The notes: a model not told the origin generated them from the letters alone. Positions 10,956 to 22,319 are shown, counted from the first letter of the stretch. The stretch is 64,000 nucleotides of DNA from Chrysaora quinquecirrha (GCA_014526335.1 JACTAT010000012.1:901318-965317); one strand, 5' to 3'. A program made the numbers and translations.

Positions 10956-13180
10956 TCAATCAAGAGCTGATTCCAACAATTCATTGGCTTTGTTAATGGG
11001 AGGACCATTCCAGTGGATCATGCTTTCCTCTCCAAAGACTTTTACATCAAGTCCTCTTCTTTTGTCACTGTGAAGGTCGATGATACTTCCCATCGATTCT
11101 GCAACAGATTCAACTTGTGTCTTAAGACAACAACGCAGAAACAAGTGCAAGAAATCCTCTATTCCAGAGAAGAGCTGATCGTATTTCAAAAACATATGCA
11201 AAAATTTCTTTGTAATTAACTTCTTTGGCAATTCAGTTGTGCCATAATTTTTGTACTGTGGCGGTCTTGAACTTGCACACAGATCTGTGCATTGGTGAGT
11301 CTTGAACAAATACATGTTGTTTCCACAAAAGTTTTGATCGTCAGCATTAATGATTTCGATCAATCGCTGCTTAAAAATGTTGCATTGTGAAATCATACTG
11401 CTGTTCTTCATTGATCGTTGCAATGTTCATTATTGTCTTTAAGGACTCTACCCTATAGGCGTCTTTAACAAAATTGGGGTTCTTTGAAGCTTCAAAAGCT
11501 AACTGCAAATCAAAACAGCCTGCCATCGACTTGATCACACTTCGATAAGGATGCTTCTCATTCTTCAAAACACGTTTCGCTATAAGGTCTGCATAATTTT
11601 TTGAAAGACTTTGGACGCACTTCGTTCCTCTTCTAAGATGGGTATCCCTTGAAATCTCCAATTGATATTTGTTTCAAATTTGCACATAACCTGTGCCATG
11701 ATGCAAAAGGTATGGCAAAATCAACTATATCCTTAAAGTTGTCAGCATCCAAACTTTCCAGCTCTCTGTTCATACGTCTGAGTTCTTCAATACAATCTTC
11801 GAGTATTTTTACAACTTCCCAAGGCATAATGTAGCTACACATTCTGTAACAAACACGATGTCTTTGCGATATTATTGTATATGTCGATCACTCCACATAA
11901 TGTTGCGACAAATGACTCACTTCGAATGCCCTGGAGGTACCTTCTGGATGAGTGCTTAACTTCTCTATCCCCGGTTCTTTCTCGTTCGATAAGTCCATCT
12001 ATTACGACAGGATAGCCTTTCTTAGAATTTGAAAAAGAGTGATGGCGGTACTGGGAAAACTTTGTTTCAGAATATCCATGAAGCTTATATATGATTTAGT
12101 TCTTCAGATGCTTTAATCATTTGCTCAAGTCCTTTTCCAATATTTAGTGTCAAACTGATATCTCCAATTAGCTTTATCATGACAATTAGCCACTTGAAAA
12201 TCGCCATTTCTCTAATGTGATGATCAGCTCGGTTTATGTTATGAGATGGACCCCACATTAACGTGAACCATTCACTAAATTTTTCATAACCCACTTGTTC
12301 TACATTCATTTGCTCCAATAATCTCGGTTTAATACCTAATTGGATATACTGGCCATCTACTGCAACCCCTTCAAGCTGGTCGTCTACGGCGCCATAATCT
12401 CTCAACTCTTTTAACATACTTTCAGCAAGCCCTCTCGCATTGTGTTCTTTTACGACTGAACTCCCAAGCATAATTGGTACTAGGAAATTAGAAGACAGAG
12501 GGTTTTCTGGAATAGGACCAACAAGGCCCACAATATGTCCTGTTCGTTTGTTTGGCGTTATTTTGTCAGCAATCAGTGCGACTCGGCGTCTCTTGCCAGC
12601 AGACTCTAGTGGTGAATCTAAGTTGCTTTTAATCCTATTCTTGATAATCGTATGCATATCGGTTGTAAGGTTTGTAATTTTTCGAAACTTTTAATTGCTT
12701 GAATTTTTCATCCAACAGCTTTCTGATGTCAGTCTTGAATTCTATTAGCTGGTTTGATACTTCTTTTGACGCATCTGCACTTAGAACATTCTCACCTGTA
12801 TCTTCTCTCCGCCTTTTGCCCAACAAGCTGGTCTCCGCAATTATTTATTGATCGCCATGATTCTCTGGAGGATCAGGTAGATTTGATGACTCTAACTCCG
12901 CAAATTTTGTTTAAAAAACTAGCCTTTGCTGTCCGCGGACAGTAATAATTTTTACTTTGGTATCTTTCCCAGGTGCTTTCTCTTTGTGTGCCTGTTTCAA
13001 GTTGTCTTTTCTGCATTCTTCACCACAATAGAAGCATCCAATAGCACTCTTGCTCGCATCTTTTCCCCAACTCTCACTTCCACTCATGTTTTGTCTACTT
13101 TCTACAAAGCTAAGCACAATTTGAACACAACCTTTAAAACGTCTCCAATAAAAACTGAAAAGTTCTATGTCAACGTTCAC
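10956..13180 (-). pseudogene. hAT-like DDE transposase remnant
   Basis: Read on the minus strand from 13,180: CFYCGEECRKDNLKQAH (possible zinc ligands), a basic segment near 12,800, then a 190-codon block (12,657-12,085). That block holds ALIADKITPNKRTGHIVGLV, GVAVDGQYIQLGI and LMWGPSHNINRADHH. The order and spacing parallel the three acidic/His strands of a hAT RNase-H fold (D...; DG...; H/W...). Downstream pieces (11,842-10,956) contain IAKTSCLLQNV and EDFLHLFLRCCLKTQVESVA, ending IHWNGPPINKANELLESALD. At least five phase changes and several stops separate them. The family is common in cnidarians, but its superfamily label is my inference. No terminal inverted repeat was found. Confidence 0.5.
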
Positions 13181-13204
13181 TTTTATATACTTTCTTCTTT
13201 CTGA

Positions 13205-13828
13205 ATAATTTTGGGAATTTCGTCATAACCCAGTTTTAGAAAGAGATGTTGTATCCCATTTTTGGTATGAAATGTCACCACATTCACTCACACATCAGCT
13301 GTGCCTCCTGCCCACGCAATCATTTCAATGACGTCCTATGACGTTAATGTTATTTCAGTTGAGATGGTCAGTACAGTATTGCATTATGGGAATGGACGGA
13401 ATTACCGACAACAACAACAAAAACCAGATGGCCTAGGCATAAGGCATGGGCAATGGGAAGAGGACTGAACACCTTGTTGTTTTGCTGTTTTTAAAAAAGT
13501 TCTGTATTTGAACCAGTGGCAGTGCGGGAAAAATTGGTGATTCGTTTCTTGCTGGAACCAGCTTTGGCTGTCGAGAGTGACTTGTCAATGTTATCAATCT
13601 GCGTTGGTGTGGTGTAAGAATGCCTTCTCTTAGAGCTGTTTGTGGACATGGATACGGTATTAAACAGTACACTTACTCTACAAATAATAGCTGTAATGCA
13701 ATAGCTCTGGCATAATACCTAGATGTGGCAACAAACAAAGGGCACAGAAAGAAAGTGATCCATGATTGAAATTCAAATGTAAATCATGATTTAACCCTGA
13801 GACTCTCCACTAATGTCGGCAGTATGAA
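13205..13828. other. no gene seen
   Basis: Low-motif sequence; an arginine/proline-rich minus-strand frame at 13,433-13,672 has no recognisable domain. Confidence 0.4.
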
Positions 13829-13990
13829 GGTGCTGTGGCGTCGTGGTGTAATCTAGCTGACTCGTGGTGTCAGAAGTTCAGTGTGGTCAGGGTTCGAGCC
13901 CAGCCACGGTAGCGTCACGGCCGGGGTCGAGGTCTCGATTAGTTAAGCTACTACTGAGGTCCTAGCGACTGGCGCTAAAACGCCATTTCA
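13829..13990 (+). repeat. tRNA-derived SINE
   Basis: A pol III B box GGTTCGAGCCC lies at 13,891-13,901. An A-box-like TGGCGTCGTGGT lies about 55 bp upstream. GCTGTGG (13,832-13,838) pairs with CCACGGT (13,904-13,910) as a seven-pair acceptor stem with two wobbles. No clean anticodon arm or CCA end is present, and unrelated sequence follows to about 13,990. I therefore call a SINE head derived from a tRNA rather than a functional tRNA. Confidence 0.55.
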
Positions 13991-14516
13991 CCTTCAACTT
14001 CACCCCAGGTGCCCTGCATTGCATGCACATACAGACAGCAAGAGCCTGCTAAATTTAAATATGTTGACTTTTTGTTTAAAAAAGTGTTGACTTTCTTTTA
14101 CACATATAAGGACATTTATCGATTAACCAGTCATATACTCTACAGAGATGGGAGTCTTTGCACTAGGGTCAGTTTCACGTCTTGTTACTGAGAAAACTAC
14201 TTGCAAATGGTATCGCTGGCAGCTTTTATAAAATAGTATCAACTCTTTATGCTCAGATTAAATCTTGTATTCGTGCTCACCAGTGTCGGAATTAATCACC
14301 GAGACTATCCCATATTGCTCCATTGATTAATTTGAGCAAATCCTTGCTCAAGCTATTGTATTTGCATGTTGAATTGTGTGCTTTGTGATTAATCTGGGAA
14401 CATCCCTATAGAAACAGAAAACAACACATGGTCTTGATAAGGCGCGCGAAACAGTGGCCATCTTCGTTTTGAGTAGTTGCTGTAGGGAAGCATTTTGGAA
14501 AGTGATCTGTAAAAAA
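13991..14516. other. no gene seen; upstream of homeodomain exon
   Basis: AT-rich; no recognised element. It may include the promoter or 5' UTR of the exon at 14,517. Confidence 0.3.
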
Positions 14517-14816
14517 ATGGCCGCTCGCGCTCGCAAGTTCTCTGATGCCCAAATTTCATTGTTGGAACTGCAGTTCAATTCTGGTTTATGCTCAACATCA
14601 TTAAAAAGTGCTTCTGTTGCAGAAAGCACTGGACTTGGCGAAAGTGATGTCCAGTGCTGGATAAATAATCGAAAGCGTGGTCCTGCTCCGAATTGTTTTC
14701 CAACTGAAAGCGGGGAAGAAACTAGTCAACAACCAGCAAAAAAGCCGCTTTTGGCAACAAAAATAAAAGACGACCGTATGGTTAAAAGTTGTTCTCTAGA
14801 AACATTTTTTCTAATG
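14517..14816 (+). CDS. homeodomain-containing first exon
   Basis: One hundred codons from the ATG at 14,517. Residues about 6-55 form a homeodomain: KFSDAQISLLELQFNSG (helix 1), a divergent helix 2, then GESDVQCWINNRKRG (recognition helix) with the invariant Trp, Asn and Arg. The C-terminal half is a Ser/Lys-rich linker. The frame is open up to a strong splice donor, ATG|GTGAGT, at 14,816/14,817 in phase 0, so this is probably the first coding exon and later exons are not identified. I chose the ATG at 14,517 because it lies directly before the basic arm; an in-frame upstream ATG exists. The exon could belong to a host gene or to a transposon gene, since homeodomains of this degenerate type occur in some cnidarian DNA transposons. 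It is the least damaged coding segment in its neighbourhood. Confidence 0.5.
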
Positions 14817-15313
14817 GTGAGTTTTATTTTCAAGTTGATTTAGGCCTATAAATCAAAATGGGTTTATTCACTGCAAGGGTGATCTTTTCTGCTCAAGTGC
14901 TAAGTTTATGACACTTGGATGACACTTAGGGAAATTTGAAATCTTCCTATTAACTGATTCATATTTAATTTTATTTTGCAGAGCTTTATTTGTGTTCGTG
15001 GTGTTCGTTAAGGCTGTCTTTTGAGTCATATGCTTTTTGCTTTATTTCTTAATTACTTACATTCCACATTATCGTCTAATTGATGCTTTTTGCGCATGTC
15101 ACTCTGGCGTGCGGACGTGGGTTTTAGAGCTCTGAAAGGAAAGTCTGAATTTCCAAATGATTTAAGTTTTTGCTTTAACTTTCAGTTTTATTTTGTTTCT
15201 TTTATTTGTTTTTTTTATTTTATTTATTTTATTTTTGGAATGCACGAGTTTATTCATTGATTACTTTACTGCCTTCTACATCGATACAAATTTCTCAATT
15301 AATAATATAAAAG
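14817..15313. other. probable intron/intergenic, AT-rich
   Basis: Begins with the GTGAGT donor. T-rich tracts at about 15,190-15,240. No further exon was recognised before the LINE ORF1. Confidence 0.35.
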
Positions 15314-15884
15314 ATGGCTTCAAATAAGACGACATCTGATGATTCAAATATGGCAACGATTGTGAATATGCTGAAAAAACAAGAAGAAAATTTGAACCGA
15401 AGACTAGACTCTCTGGAAAACAAAATAGACAAGATCAATGTGGATATTCTCGAAAGACTAACTGAGTTGGATGAGAGAGTCAAGAGCGTGGAGAAATCAG
15501 CAGAATTCATATCGAACCAGTATGAAACGCAGAGAAAGACAACTGATTATGTTTTAAAGTCACAGTCATGTCTGGAAAAAGAAAACGAAGAGTTGAAGAA
15601 ACAAATCGAGTCCACGTTCTGAACATGAAAAGCAAAAGAGTGCTATTAGTGATCTTGAGCAATACGGAAGACGAGACTGCGTAGAGATTAGTGGCGTTCC
15701 TCCCAGTGAAAATGAAAACTGCGAAGATATAACAATAAAAGTAGCGATGGAAATGGGAGTGGTGTTATCTAAAGATGAAATTGTGGCTTGCCATAGGGTG
15801 AAGAAGTCGAAGGGAGATCCGATTATCATTGGCAGGATCGCTTACAGACGACGACTTGAAAAAAAAAACAAAAAAATATCTTTG
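15314..15884 (+). pseudogene. LINE ORF1 (coiled coil plus RNA-binding region)
   Basis: The first 100 codons form a heptad-rich coiled coil (MLKKQEENLNRRLDSLENKI..., ERLTELDERVKSVEK, LEKENEELKKQIE). After a frameshift near 15,620 the adjacent phase reads ISDLEQYGRRDCVEISGVPP, then VVLSKDEIVACHRVKK and PIIIGRIAYRRR. The EQYGRR....ISGVP...CHR string is the signature of ORF1 proteins of several non-LTR retrotransposons. They trimerise through the coiled coil and bind element RNA. The frame is lost by about 15,880, shortly before the inverted repeat of the next transposon. No ORF2 follows. Confidence 0.75.
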
Positions 15885-16066
15885 TAAACGAGTCAGTAAA
15901 AGCAACAAACAAGTTTTGTGCCCAAACCTTCTTGGGGCCCTGCAATCGTGGATTAGTGCCATTCTTGGTTTTCGTCCGTTTTTCCATCTTTGCGATGAAA
16001 TTTCTTTAATTTTCTCTACGTCTGGCAGTAATAGGGCTTCACGCCACATACGTCACAATTCCCCCT

Positions 16067-16101
16067 GCAAAGCATCGCGGGATCGGAATGCGGACAAACA
16101 T
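16067..16101 (+). repeat. left inverted-repeat arm of the ISL2EU-like element
   Basis: Starts GCAAAGCA and ends AATGCGGACAAACAT; matches the reverse complement of 20,664-20,698 with five mismatches. Confidence 0.85.
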
Positions 16102-16331
16102 CGCCTTGGCTGCCAAAAAATGAATGTTATTAATAGGTGTTTCTGTCGTTTCTTTCCTGCTTTGATTATTGATTCGGCTATATTATTCGGGAACTGTTTC
16201 TGTTAAAACATCGTTCTGAACATTGTACATATATTTATAGAACTGTTGGTTAATATTACCTACATTAATCGGCGATTGTTTGCGCAAACCTGGACTGCTG
16301 CTTTTTAGGCCATCGATATTTTTAGGCCGTC

Positions 16332-18704
16332 ATGTCAAGTTTGGGCAACCAAATTATTTTGACCGAAGAGGATGTACCTGGTGCCAAACTTTTAAAACCA
16401 GCAGTGGACTGTAGCGTTATTGAATTGAAGCGATGGCTTGAGTGTCACGGAGAGAAAAGAACTGGCAAGAAAAGAGATCTGATTCAGAGGGTAGAAGGTT
16501 GTTTATCGATACAGAAAAAAGTGGATCTGAAAGTTGATGGTGGAAAATGGTATGCAATGAAAGCTTCGAAACTGAATTTGAACACTCAAGGAGCATTGCA
16601 AGATGAATCAAGTCAAGCTCTATGCACTGACTGGAAGATGTTCCCTTCCCAGGATATTCCTGCCATGTATAACTATGGGCATCTGTATCACTATCTCGTG
16701 GAATCTCTTCAGAATGAATTCCTTGACCTTGCTGATGAGGACAAGAGTGATAGTGAAGGATCAGGAACAGAGAGTAGTGGCACTGCGACTGCCAAGCCAT
16801 TAAAAAAGGGCAGAAATTTATTAAAGAGCGGTTTTGTGGAGAATATTCAAGACAATGGAAATTCAAAGGATTACTTTGCCAGAGCCCATGTCCACCACTC
16901 AATGAGGAAAGAGTACCCTCTGTCTGTGCAAGTCAAGATTAGCAAAGGGAGTGGGTTTGTTCAACATGCAAGCTGCAATTGCATTGCCAGATCTTTGGGA
17001 AGATGTGCTCATGTTGCTGCTCTCTTATTATTCATCAATGATTACTCTTCGGAGCATGGCCATATGGTGCAAGTTCCAAAGACATCTGAGCCTTGCTCAT
17101 GGAATAGAGGAAAAAAGCGCCAGAAGAACCCCAAGCCTTTACATGAAGCAGAATACAAGCCAAGTGAAGTACCAAAGAAAACAAAACTTTATAATTGGGA
17201 CCCTAGGCCAGCAAAGTACCATGGTAAGGTTGACGAGGTACTACAAAATACGTTTGTGACCAACTTGCAAAGTTATAGTGCAGGTGTGGGAGAAATCTCA
17301 ATGTGGGAAACAGTTCTTGCCATCAAATATAGTGATTTTGATCTTGAAGATGCTGACCTCAGTATCTTGAGATTACTTGTGCGAAAGTTTAAAGAAAATT
17401 TGCAGGAGCAAAGTGATAAGCTTTGTGGGGAGCATGAATCATCTTGCCAAGTTCCTGGTACAGAGGATCAGAGCAAATCTGAAACATGGTTTGCAGAGCG
17501 CTGGCCAAGAGTAACTGCCTCAAAATGCCATTACCTTGTTTCCTTGTGGAATGCAGTCTTGGCATTCAAGGTGGAAGCAAAACAACGCTGCTTCAAATTC
17601 CTATATGAACGATTGTGGTTTAAGCAAAACATCTGTACTGCAGACATGAAGTATGGGATTGATGCTGAACCAGCAGCTCGAGATGCATATGTTAAAGCTA
17701 CGGATAACACAGTAACAGAAACTGGGTTATGGATTAACAAAATGTATCCTCATCTTGGTGCAAGCCCAGACGGACTTGTTGTAGATAAAGAGTCTGGTAC
17801 TGCAGGAATTTTGGAAATTAAATGTCTAAAACTATTGAAAACAAGGACAGTTGAGGAAGTAATTTCTGGTTGGAAAGACTGCACAATTCCAAAGGAAACC
17901 CTTCAGCATCAGTGCTTCAAACTTGAAAGTGATGGATTAATCCATTTAAAGCGAAGCCATCAGACCTGGCCGTTTATGGCGGGCGATCGCCGCGCGCGCC
18001 TCCACGCCCGCCTCATTTGCTCAAGGCGGGCGTTAGACTGCCTCTTCAGTTGTTTTCATAGCAAATCGCCCGCCTTGGGTTTTTAATTTATCTTTTGGTT
18101 AATAATTTTCATTATTGTTATTAACCCTTTTAACTTTCTGGTAACATAAGTGGTTAATTTAAATGCATTAATGACCTGTTTGTGTATTTAAATAGACAAA
18201 GCGCTTGAGGAATGTAATAAACACTCGTTCAGAAAACGATAAAGTTTACGAGTTTTCAAGTCGCAATCTAGTCAAACTTTGCACAAAAAATAGAAATTGC
18301 GATGATAAAAGATTAAAAACAACACAAAAACTCAAGGAGAACATTAATCTATCTGTCAGTACATTCTGAAAGCATTCCGTTGAGATACTAAGTAGTTTAA
18401 AATCGCCTGCCTGACTTGGCGAGGAGGCGATTTGACCGCCCGCCTGCTAAAATGTTCATGGCCAGGACTGAGCCATGGGTATTATTTCCAGATTCAGTTG
18501 CAGCTTCTGGTAACTGGAGGTCATTTTTGTGATTTTGTTCTTTTCTCTCAAAAAGGACCTCCATCAATTGAGAGATTCTATCCAGAAAGTGGCATCCAGA
18601 TGCAAATCATCAAAGCAACTTCAGAGTTCTGGGAAAAAGTCTTGGTACCTGAATATTTTCTAATGAAGGTGCCACGTGGACTACTTCCAGTTATTTTAGA
18701 TTGA
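16332..18704 (+). pseudogene. SAP-SWIM-YqaJ nuclease gene, split by a MITE
   Basis: From the ATG at 16,332: a SAP motif (residues about 24-57, CSVIELKRWLECHGEKRTGK); a SWIM-type zinc finger (about 213-228, CNC...GRCAHVAALLLF); then a YqaJ-like exonuclease domain from about 382. In the latter, GASPDGLV (about 475) and ILEIKC (about 492) supply the D and E-x-K of a PD-(D/E)xK nuclease. At codon 543 a 510-bp element interrupts the gene. After it, the same phase resumes GYYFQIQLQLLVTGGHFCDF and ends at 18,704. That is the conserved end of the YqaJ domain, for a total of about 618 codons without the insert. Such nucleases accompany the ISL2EU transposase and perhaps process element DNA (inference). 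As it stands, translation ends at 18,086 in the insert. Confidence 0.85.
17961..18470. mobile_element. 510-bp MITE inside the nuclease gene
   Basis: Imperfect terminal inverted repeats: left CAGACCTGGCC, right complement CAGTCCTGGCC. Direct 6-bp duplications AGCCAT lie at 17,955-17,960 and 18,471-18,476. Removing the element plus one duplication rejoins codons K-R-S-H-G-Y-Y. Ends are GC-rich (GGCGGGCGATCG) and the interior is AT-rich with no gene. CAG termini with a short duplication suggest a hAT-related non-autonomous element; this class assignment is tentative. Confidence 0.85.
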
Positions 18705-18958
18705 AACTGCTTGTATTATCTATATATTTTTGATACTTTGATGCCTAATACTGATTGCAGGTTTACACCAAAACTTTTATGTGCTTGTTTTTTGAGAATT
18801 ATATACTATTTTATTCACATCTATAGAGTTGCTGATGAGAATGTATATATCTATATAGATCTATATTTGATATGTATCATTATAATAACCTTTTTAGGTT
18901 TATAACACTTATTTTCAAAAAAAAAATCCATATAAACTTTCCCAGGTTCTCTAATTGC

Positions 18959-20572
18959 TTATTTACAGAGACATGGTTGAAAATTAACAAGACAACATGA
19001 AACATATACAAGCTGTGATGCAATGGAACTAAGGTTCAATGGGATTATGTTTCCTATTAGTCTAAACTTCTTGAGTCTTTCGTTGAATCTCTCCACATGG
19101 ATTCTGGCCTTGGCAATCCTTTTTGTTGCAAGTTCTTCTTCTTTTGTAAGGCAATCCCTTTTGCCAAGAAATGGTGGTATATGTATTGTTGCTTGCTTGT
19201 TGAACAATAAATCTTGCACAGTAAATCCTTTATCAACCAGTATTGCATCACCTGGATTAATATGCTTCAGAATTCCACTTTCCCGAAAAATGGACACATC
19301 ATCAATGCTCCCTCAAACAAATCAGACACGAAGCAAGCAGAGCCATTGGGGGTCACAGCAATTAAACATTTCATAGTGTTGTGATGCTTATATGAGGAAA
19401 ACATGTTTCCCTGTTGTGCATAATTGCTTGGTGTTTGGCAGAAGAATTCCGTACAGTCTACAGAGCATCTCACATTCTTAAATTTTTGGAAAACTTTTGG
19501 CAAAAAAGTCCTCAGAGCTTGTCTGCTAGGAAACATTAAATGTTCAAACTCTTTGAAGTGGCAAAACATGAACTGGATCCATGTTACAAAAATTTTCTCA
19601 CCACAGTATTACTTATACTGTACATATGAGCAATTGTTGCAATGTTGAATCCTCTACGCAGTCTCAATAATGTGAGAAAAAGCTGTTCCTTTACAGATAT
19701 ACCCTGTGGCTCTCCTCTTGCAAGGCTCCTTTTCAATATTTTCAGGACCATCCCAGTAAGACAGTTCATATTTCGCTGGTCCTAAGAACTCAAATAGAGC
19801 CTCAAATTGTTCAGTGTGAAGCCCTGTAAAATATTTGCACTTTTGTCATCTGCTATTATGATTTCAGAAGACATTAAATTGACCTCTTTCTGCTCTGAAG
19901 GAATAAACCTATGCCTTCTTGAATAAGTCGATTTCTGTAGATCATGGTCTCTACTTTTGCTCCTAGTGTGTACTTACAGTACACAGTCTGGGTTTCTTTG
20001 TCTGTACGCCCCTGGTCTTGAGATTCAAGAGAGGCTCTGCTAGGCCCAGGGAGTCCCGATTCAAATAAAACGCTGGTATCTTCCGATTGCTCTTCAGTAT
20101 CACCAGGTACTGGAAAACACGAAGACTCTTGCTGGTGTTTTTCGAGGCACCAGTTTCTTCGATTGGATTTTCCTGCGCTTCCTGGACCTTGATCTCGTCT
20201 TTGCCCGTGTTGCCCGTTGATTTTGTTCCTTCTCAGTCAGCGTTGCAAGGACCGGGTAAGGATGGTCTTCCGTTGGGCCTTTGCCTTCCATAAAATGTAA
20301 GGTGCATATGTACGTGTCCTTCTTTATATCTGATATTTTCGAAAAATCTTTCCTCCCACATGCATGAAGCCACCTTTTGCCTTCTCGGTTTTGAGGATTT
20401 GTTGCCCTTTCTCCCACTCTGTCATTCCATCCTTGACATTTCCAGGCTTTGGAAATCGAATAAAGTTAGTTCCTTCTGGTAACTTTTCTGGATAACGGGA
20501 ATCTGACTTGCATACACCCCATGCACAGTGTTTTGTTGCACCTTTACTTCTAGTATTCTCAGCGTTGTACAT
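18959..20572 (-). pseudogene. THAP-DDE transposase
   Basis: Minus strand from 20,572: a THAP zinc finger, beginning CAWGVCKSDSRYPEKLPEG and FIRFPKP, and after a frameshift (about 20,370) RWLHACGRKDF and YICTLHF (C..HF), then PTEDHPYPVLATL. A basic segment follows, then FEALFEFLGPAKYELSYW near 19,790 and LLRLRRGFNIATIAHMYS near 19,680. The DDE_Tnp_4 core comes next: CSVDCTEFF (first Asp, about 19,455), and after a second frameshift GDAILVDKGF (second Asp, about 19,235) and ARIHVERFNERLKKF (Glu, about 19,095). The THAP finger would bind the element ends and the DDE core would cut and join. At least three phase changes inactivate it. Its convergent partner is the YqaJ gene. Confidence 0.85.
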
Positions 20573-20663
20573 TATCTTTATATCTTAGATTTCGATAAAA
20601 ACAGAGATACAGAGATGCAGTTTCAAGGCTGCCTTCACAGTAGCTTGCGTGATGAGAATAGAA

Positions 20664-20698
20664 ATGTTTGTCCGCATTTCGATCCCATACTGCTTTGC
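20664..20698 (-). repeat. right inverted-repeat arm of the ISL2EU-like element
   Basis: ATGTTTGTCCGCATTTCGAT onward; complement of the left arm with five mismatches. Confidence 0.85.
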
Positions 20699-20744
20699 GC
20701 GCAACACCATCAATCTATTTTTAGATCCGACGAGTAAGCCTATT

Positions 20745-21306
20745 GCGAAGGCATTTTTTCTTGAAATTTGCATACAGCGATAAAATAAATATTAAAACTC
20801 CATTTGACTTGCGCAAGTTCCGAACATCGGACATGGAGAAACTGCAATTCTTTTTGCAAAACTGTGGCAGTCGCGGAAAAGATGGGAGAGTTAGGAAACA
20901 TCATTGGCAACTTCAATAAAAAAAAAAGACAATATATCAAGGCTGGCTGGTATAGGCCTCTCTAACAACGCTGGCAAGAAAGCTACAATAGCAACACAAA
21001 GAAGAAGGGGACCTGCAAACAAACCAAAGCAAACCATTATCGGTCTAATAGAGCAAGGGCAAGAAGCCGTGCAAGAAGATACGGAACCACAACAGCAACA
21101 TTCGTTAAATGCTCTTTTAATGCTAATGATTCCAAACATCATGTTTCTGCCACACTCAAATTCAAAAAGCTATAATTCGCAAAGGGAGCCTAGAAGTTAA
21201 AAATTAATTTCATTTGAAAAATTTTCAACCCCCAAGATTATTCCCAACCTTCAGCGACACTGTACACTCAGAGTATGGGATCCTTGCAATTTAAGAAATT
21301 TTTAAA
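20745..21306. other. no gene seen
   Basis: Includes a lysine/glutamine-rich frame at 20,904-21,200 with no known domain. Confidence 0.4.
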
Positions 21307-21615
21307 ATGATCAATATTATGAAGACACTTAAAAACGTTAATACAATATTTCCAACAAAACTTAGCTCTGTCCGAGTCATGAATGTCGTAGAAGAAGTGA
21401 ATGAAAGAGCACAAGATATTGTTATCAGAAAGTTAAAAGAAGAATTAAATGTCGACGTATATCCTGGAGAAATTGATATTGTTCAACATGTTTGGCCATG
21501 GAGCACAAAGCAGCAACAATGCAAGAAGAAAAAGAACCACACAAGCACTAGTACAATGCTTGCTGCACCCTATTTCGTCTCTCCTACAACTTGGACTCGT
21601 GAATTTTTCTTCTGA
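21307..21615 (+). pseudogene. LINE ORF1 remnant
   Basis: NERAQDIVIRKLKEELNVDV and YPGEIDIVQHV resemble the ORF1 piece at 9,690-9,740 (ENEIGVDVKANEIDIVHLAG). Both have the VDV...EIDIVH string of LINE ORF1 C-terminal domains. The frame decays after about 21,500 into lysine-rich nonsense. A small, dead fragment. Confidence 0.4.
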
Positions 21616-22319
21616 GTAAAACAGATGCTCATCGCACACCTGAGAGATCACAGATTGTTTCAATTAAGAAGGCTGGATTAGGTAGATGCAAGATGTATTT
21701 GAAGACAACAGAGGTTATAATGCCGTGTAAGGGTAACCATTGAAAAAAATTACCAAAGCTTGCATCACAGAATGGTGCATTTCAGCTGTCTTTCAGGTGG
21801 ATTTGGAGTAGGAGCATTACCAGTCATTCCGGCGGGAGTGGATGGGTACCCTGTCTCTTTAATGAAGGAGGTATGCAAATCATCCACTATTTATATAAAA
21901 CCCACGCAGATATGTCTGTCGGTGGAGGGTGTTATATCTGATCTTCAGAAGAAAACTGTAAATCAAGACATACTGCAGAAGCTCAGTGTTTGAATTGTAA
22001 ATGGAATTGAATTGTAATTGCTGGTGAAATGTTCCATTCTTTGCTTCCTTTTTTCAGGAACAACCCTATGTTTTAACTCAACTCTTGCATATTTCAAACA
22101 TCTCAATTCAGCAGGTAGTCATGCCATCATTTTCTTTGATCCAGTAGTTTCGCTGAAACTGCGGTTAACGCAGGAGGAGCATTCTATTGTTCTATATTCC
22201 CGCTCTTTCAACACCTCGTGGTTTTCAAACATTCTTCCGTCGTGAATAGCCAGGATTTATCGGTTATTGCTCATCTTTATTCGTTCTTTATTTTGATAAA
22301 AAAGTGACTTATTGCCGAT
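21616..22319. other. 5' flank of the tyrosine-recombinase retroelement
   Basis: No gene. It may contain the left terminal repeat of the element starting at 22,320, but I could not match it to a sequence at the 3' side. Confidence 0.3.

Larger units (their letters stand above)
16030..20744. mobile_element. ISL2EU-like DNA transposon with two convergent genes
   Basis: Inverted repeat arms at 16,067-16,101 and 20,664-20,698 match at 30 of 35 positions by my alignment (core AATGCGGACAAACAT). A weaker outer match, AATAGG(G)CTT, lies at 16,030 and 20,744, and I take these as approximate ends. Between them lie a plus-strand SAP-SWIM-YqaJ nuclease gene and a minus-strand THAP-DDE transposase gene that converge with about 250 bp between stops. 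From memory, ISL2EU (IS4EU) transposons encode a THAP-bearing transposase and a YqaJ nuclease, so I assign the element there. Both genes are broken. Confidence 0.7.

Noticed and set aside
13832..13910. Functional tRNA gene
   Set aside because: Anticodon arm not formed, T stem mismatched and no terminator immediately downstream; a SINE head fits better.
15765..16049. Minus-strand 94-codon frame between the LINE ORF1 and the ISL2EU-like element
   Set aside because: Overlaps the ORF1 end on the other strand and has no recognisable motif.
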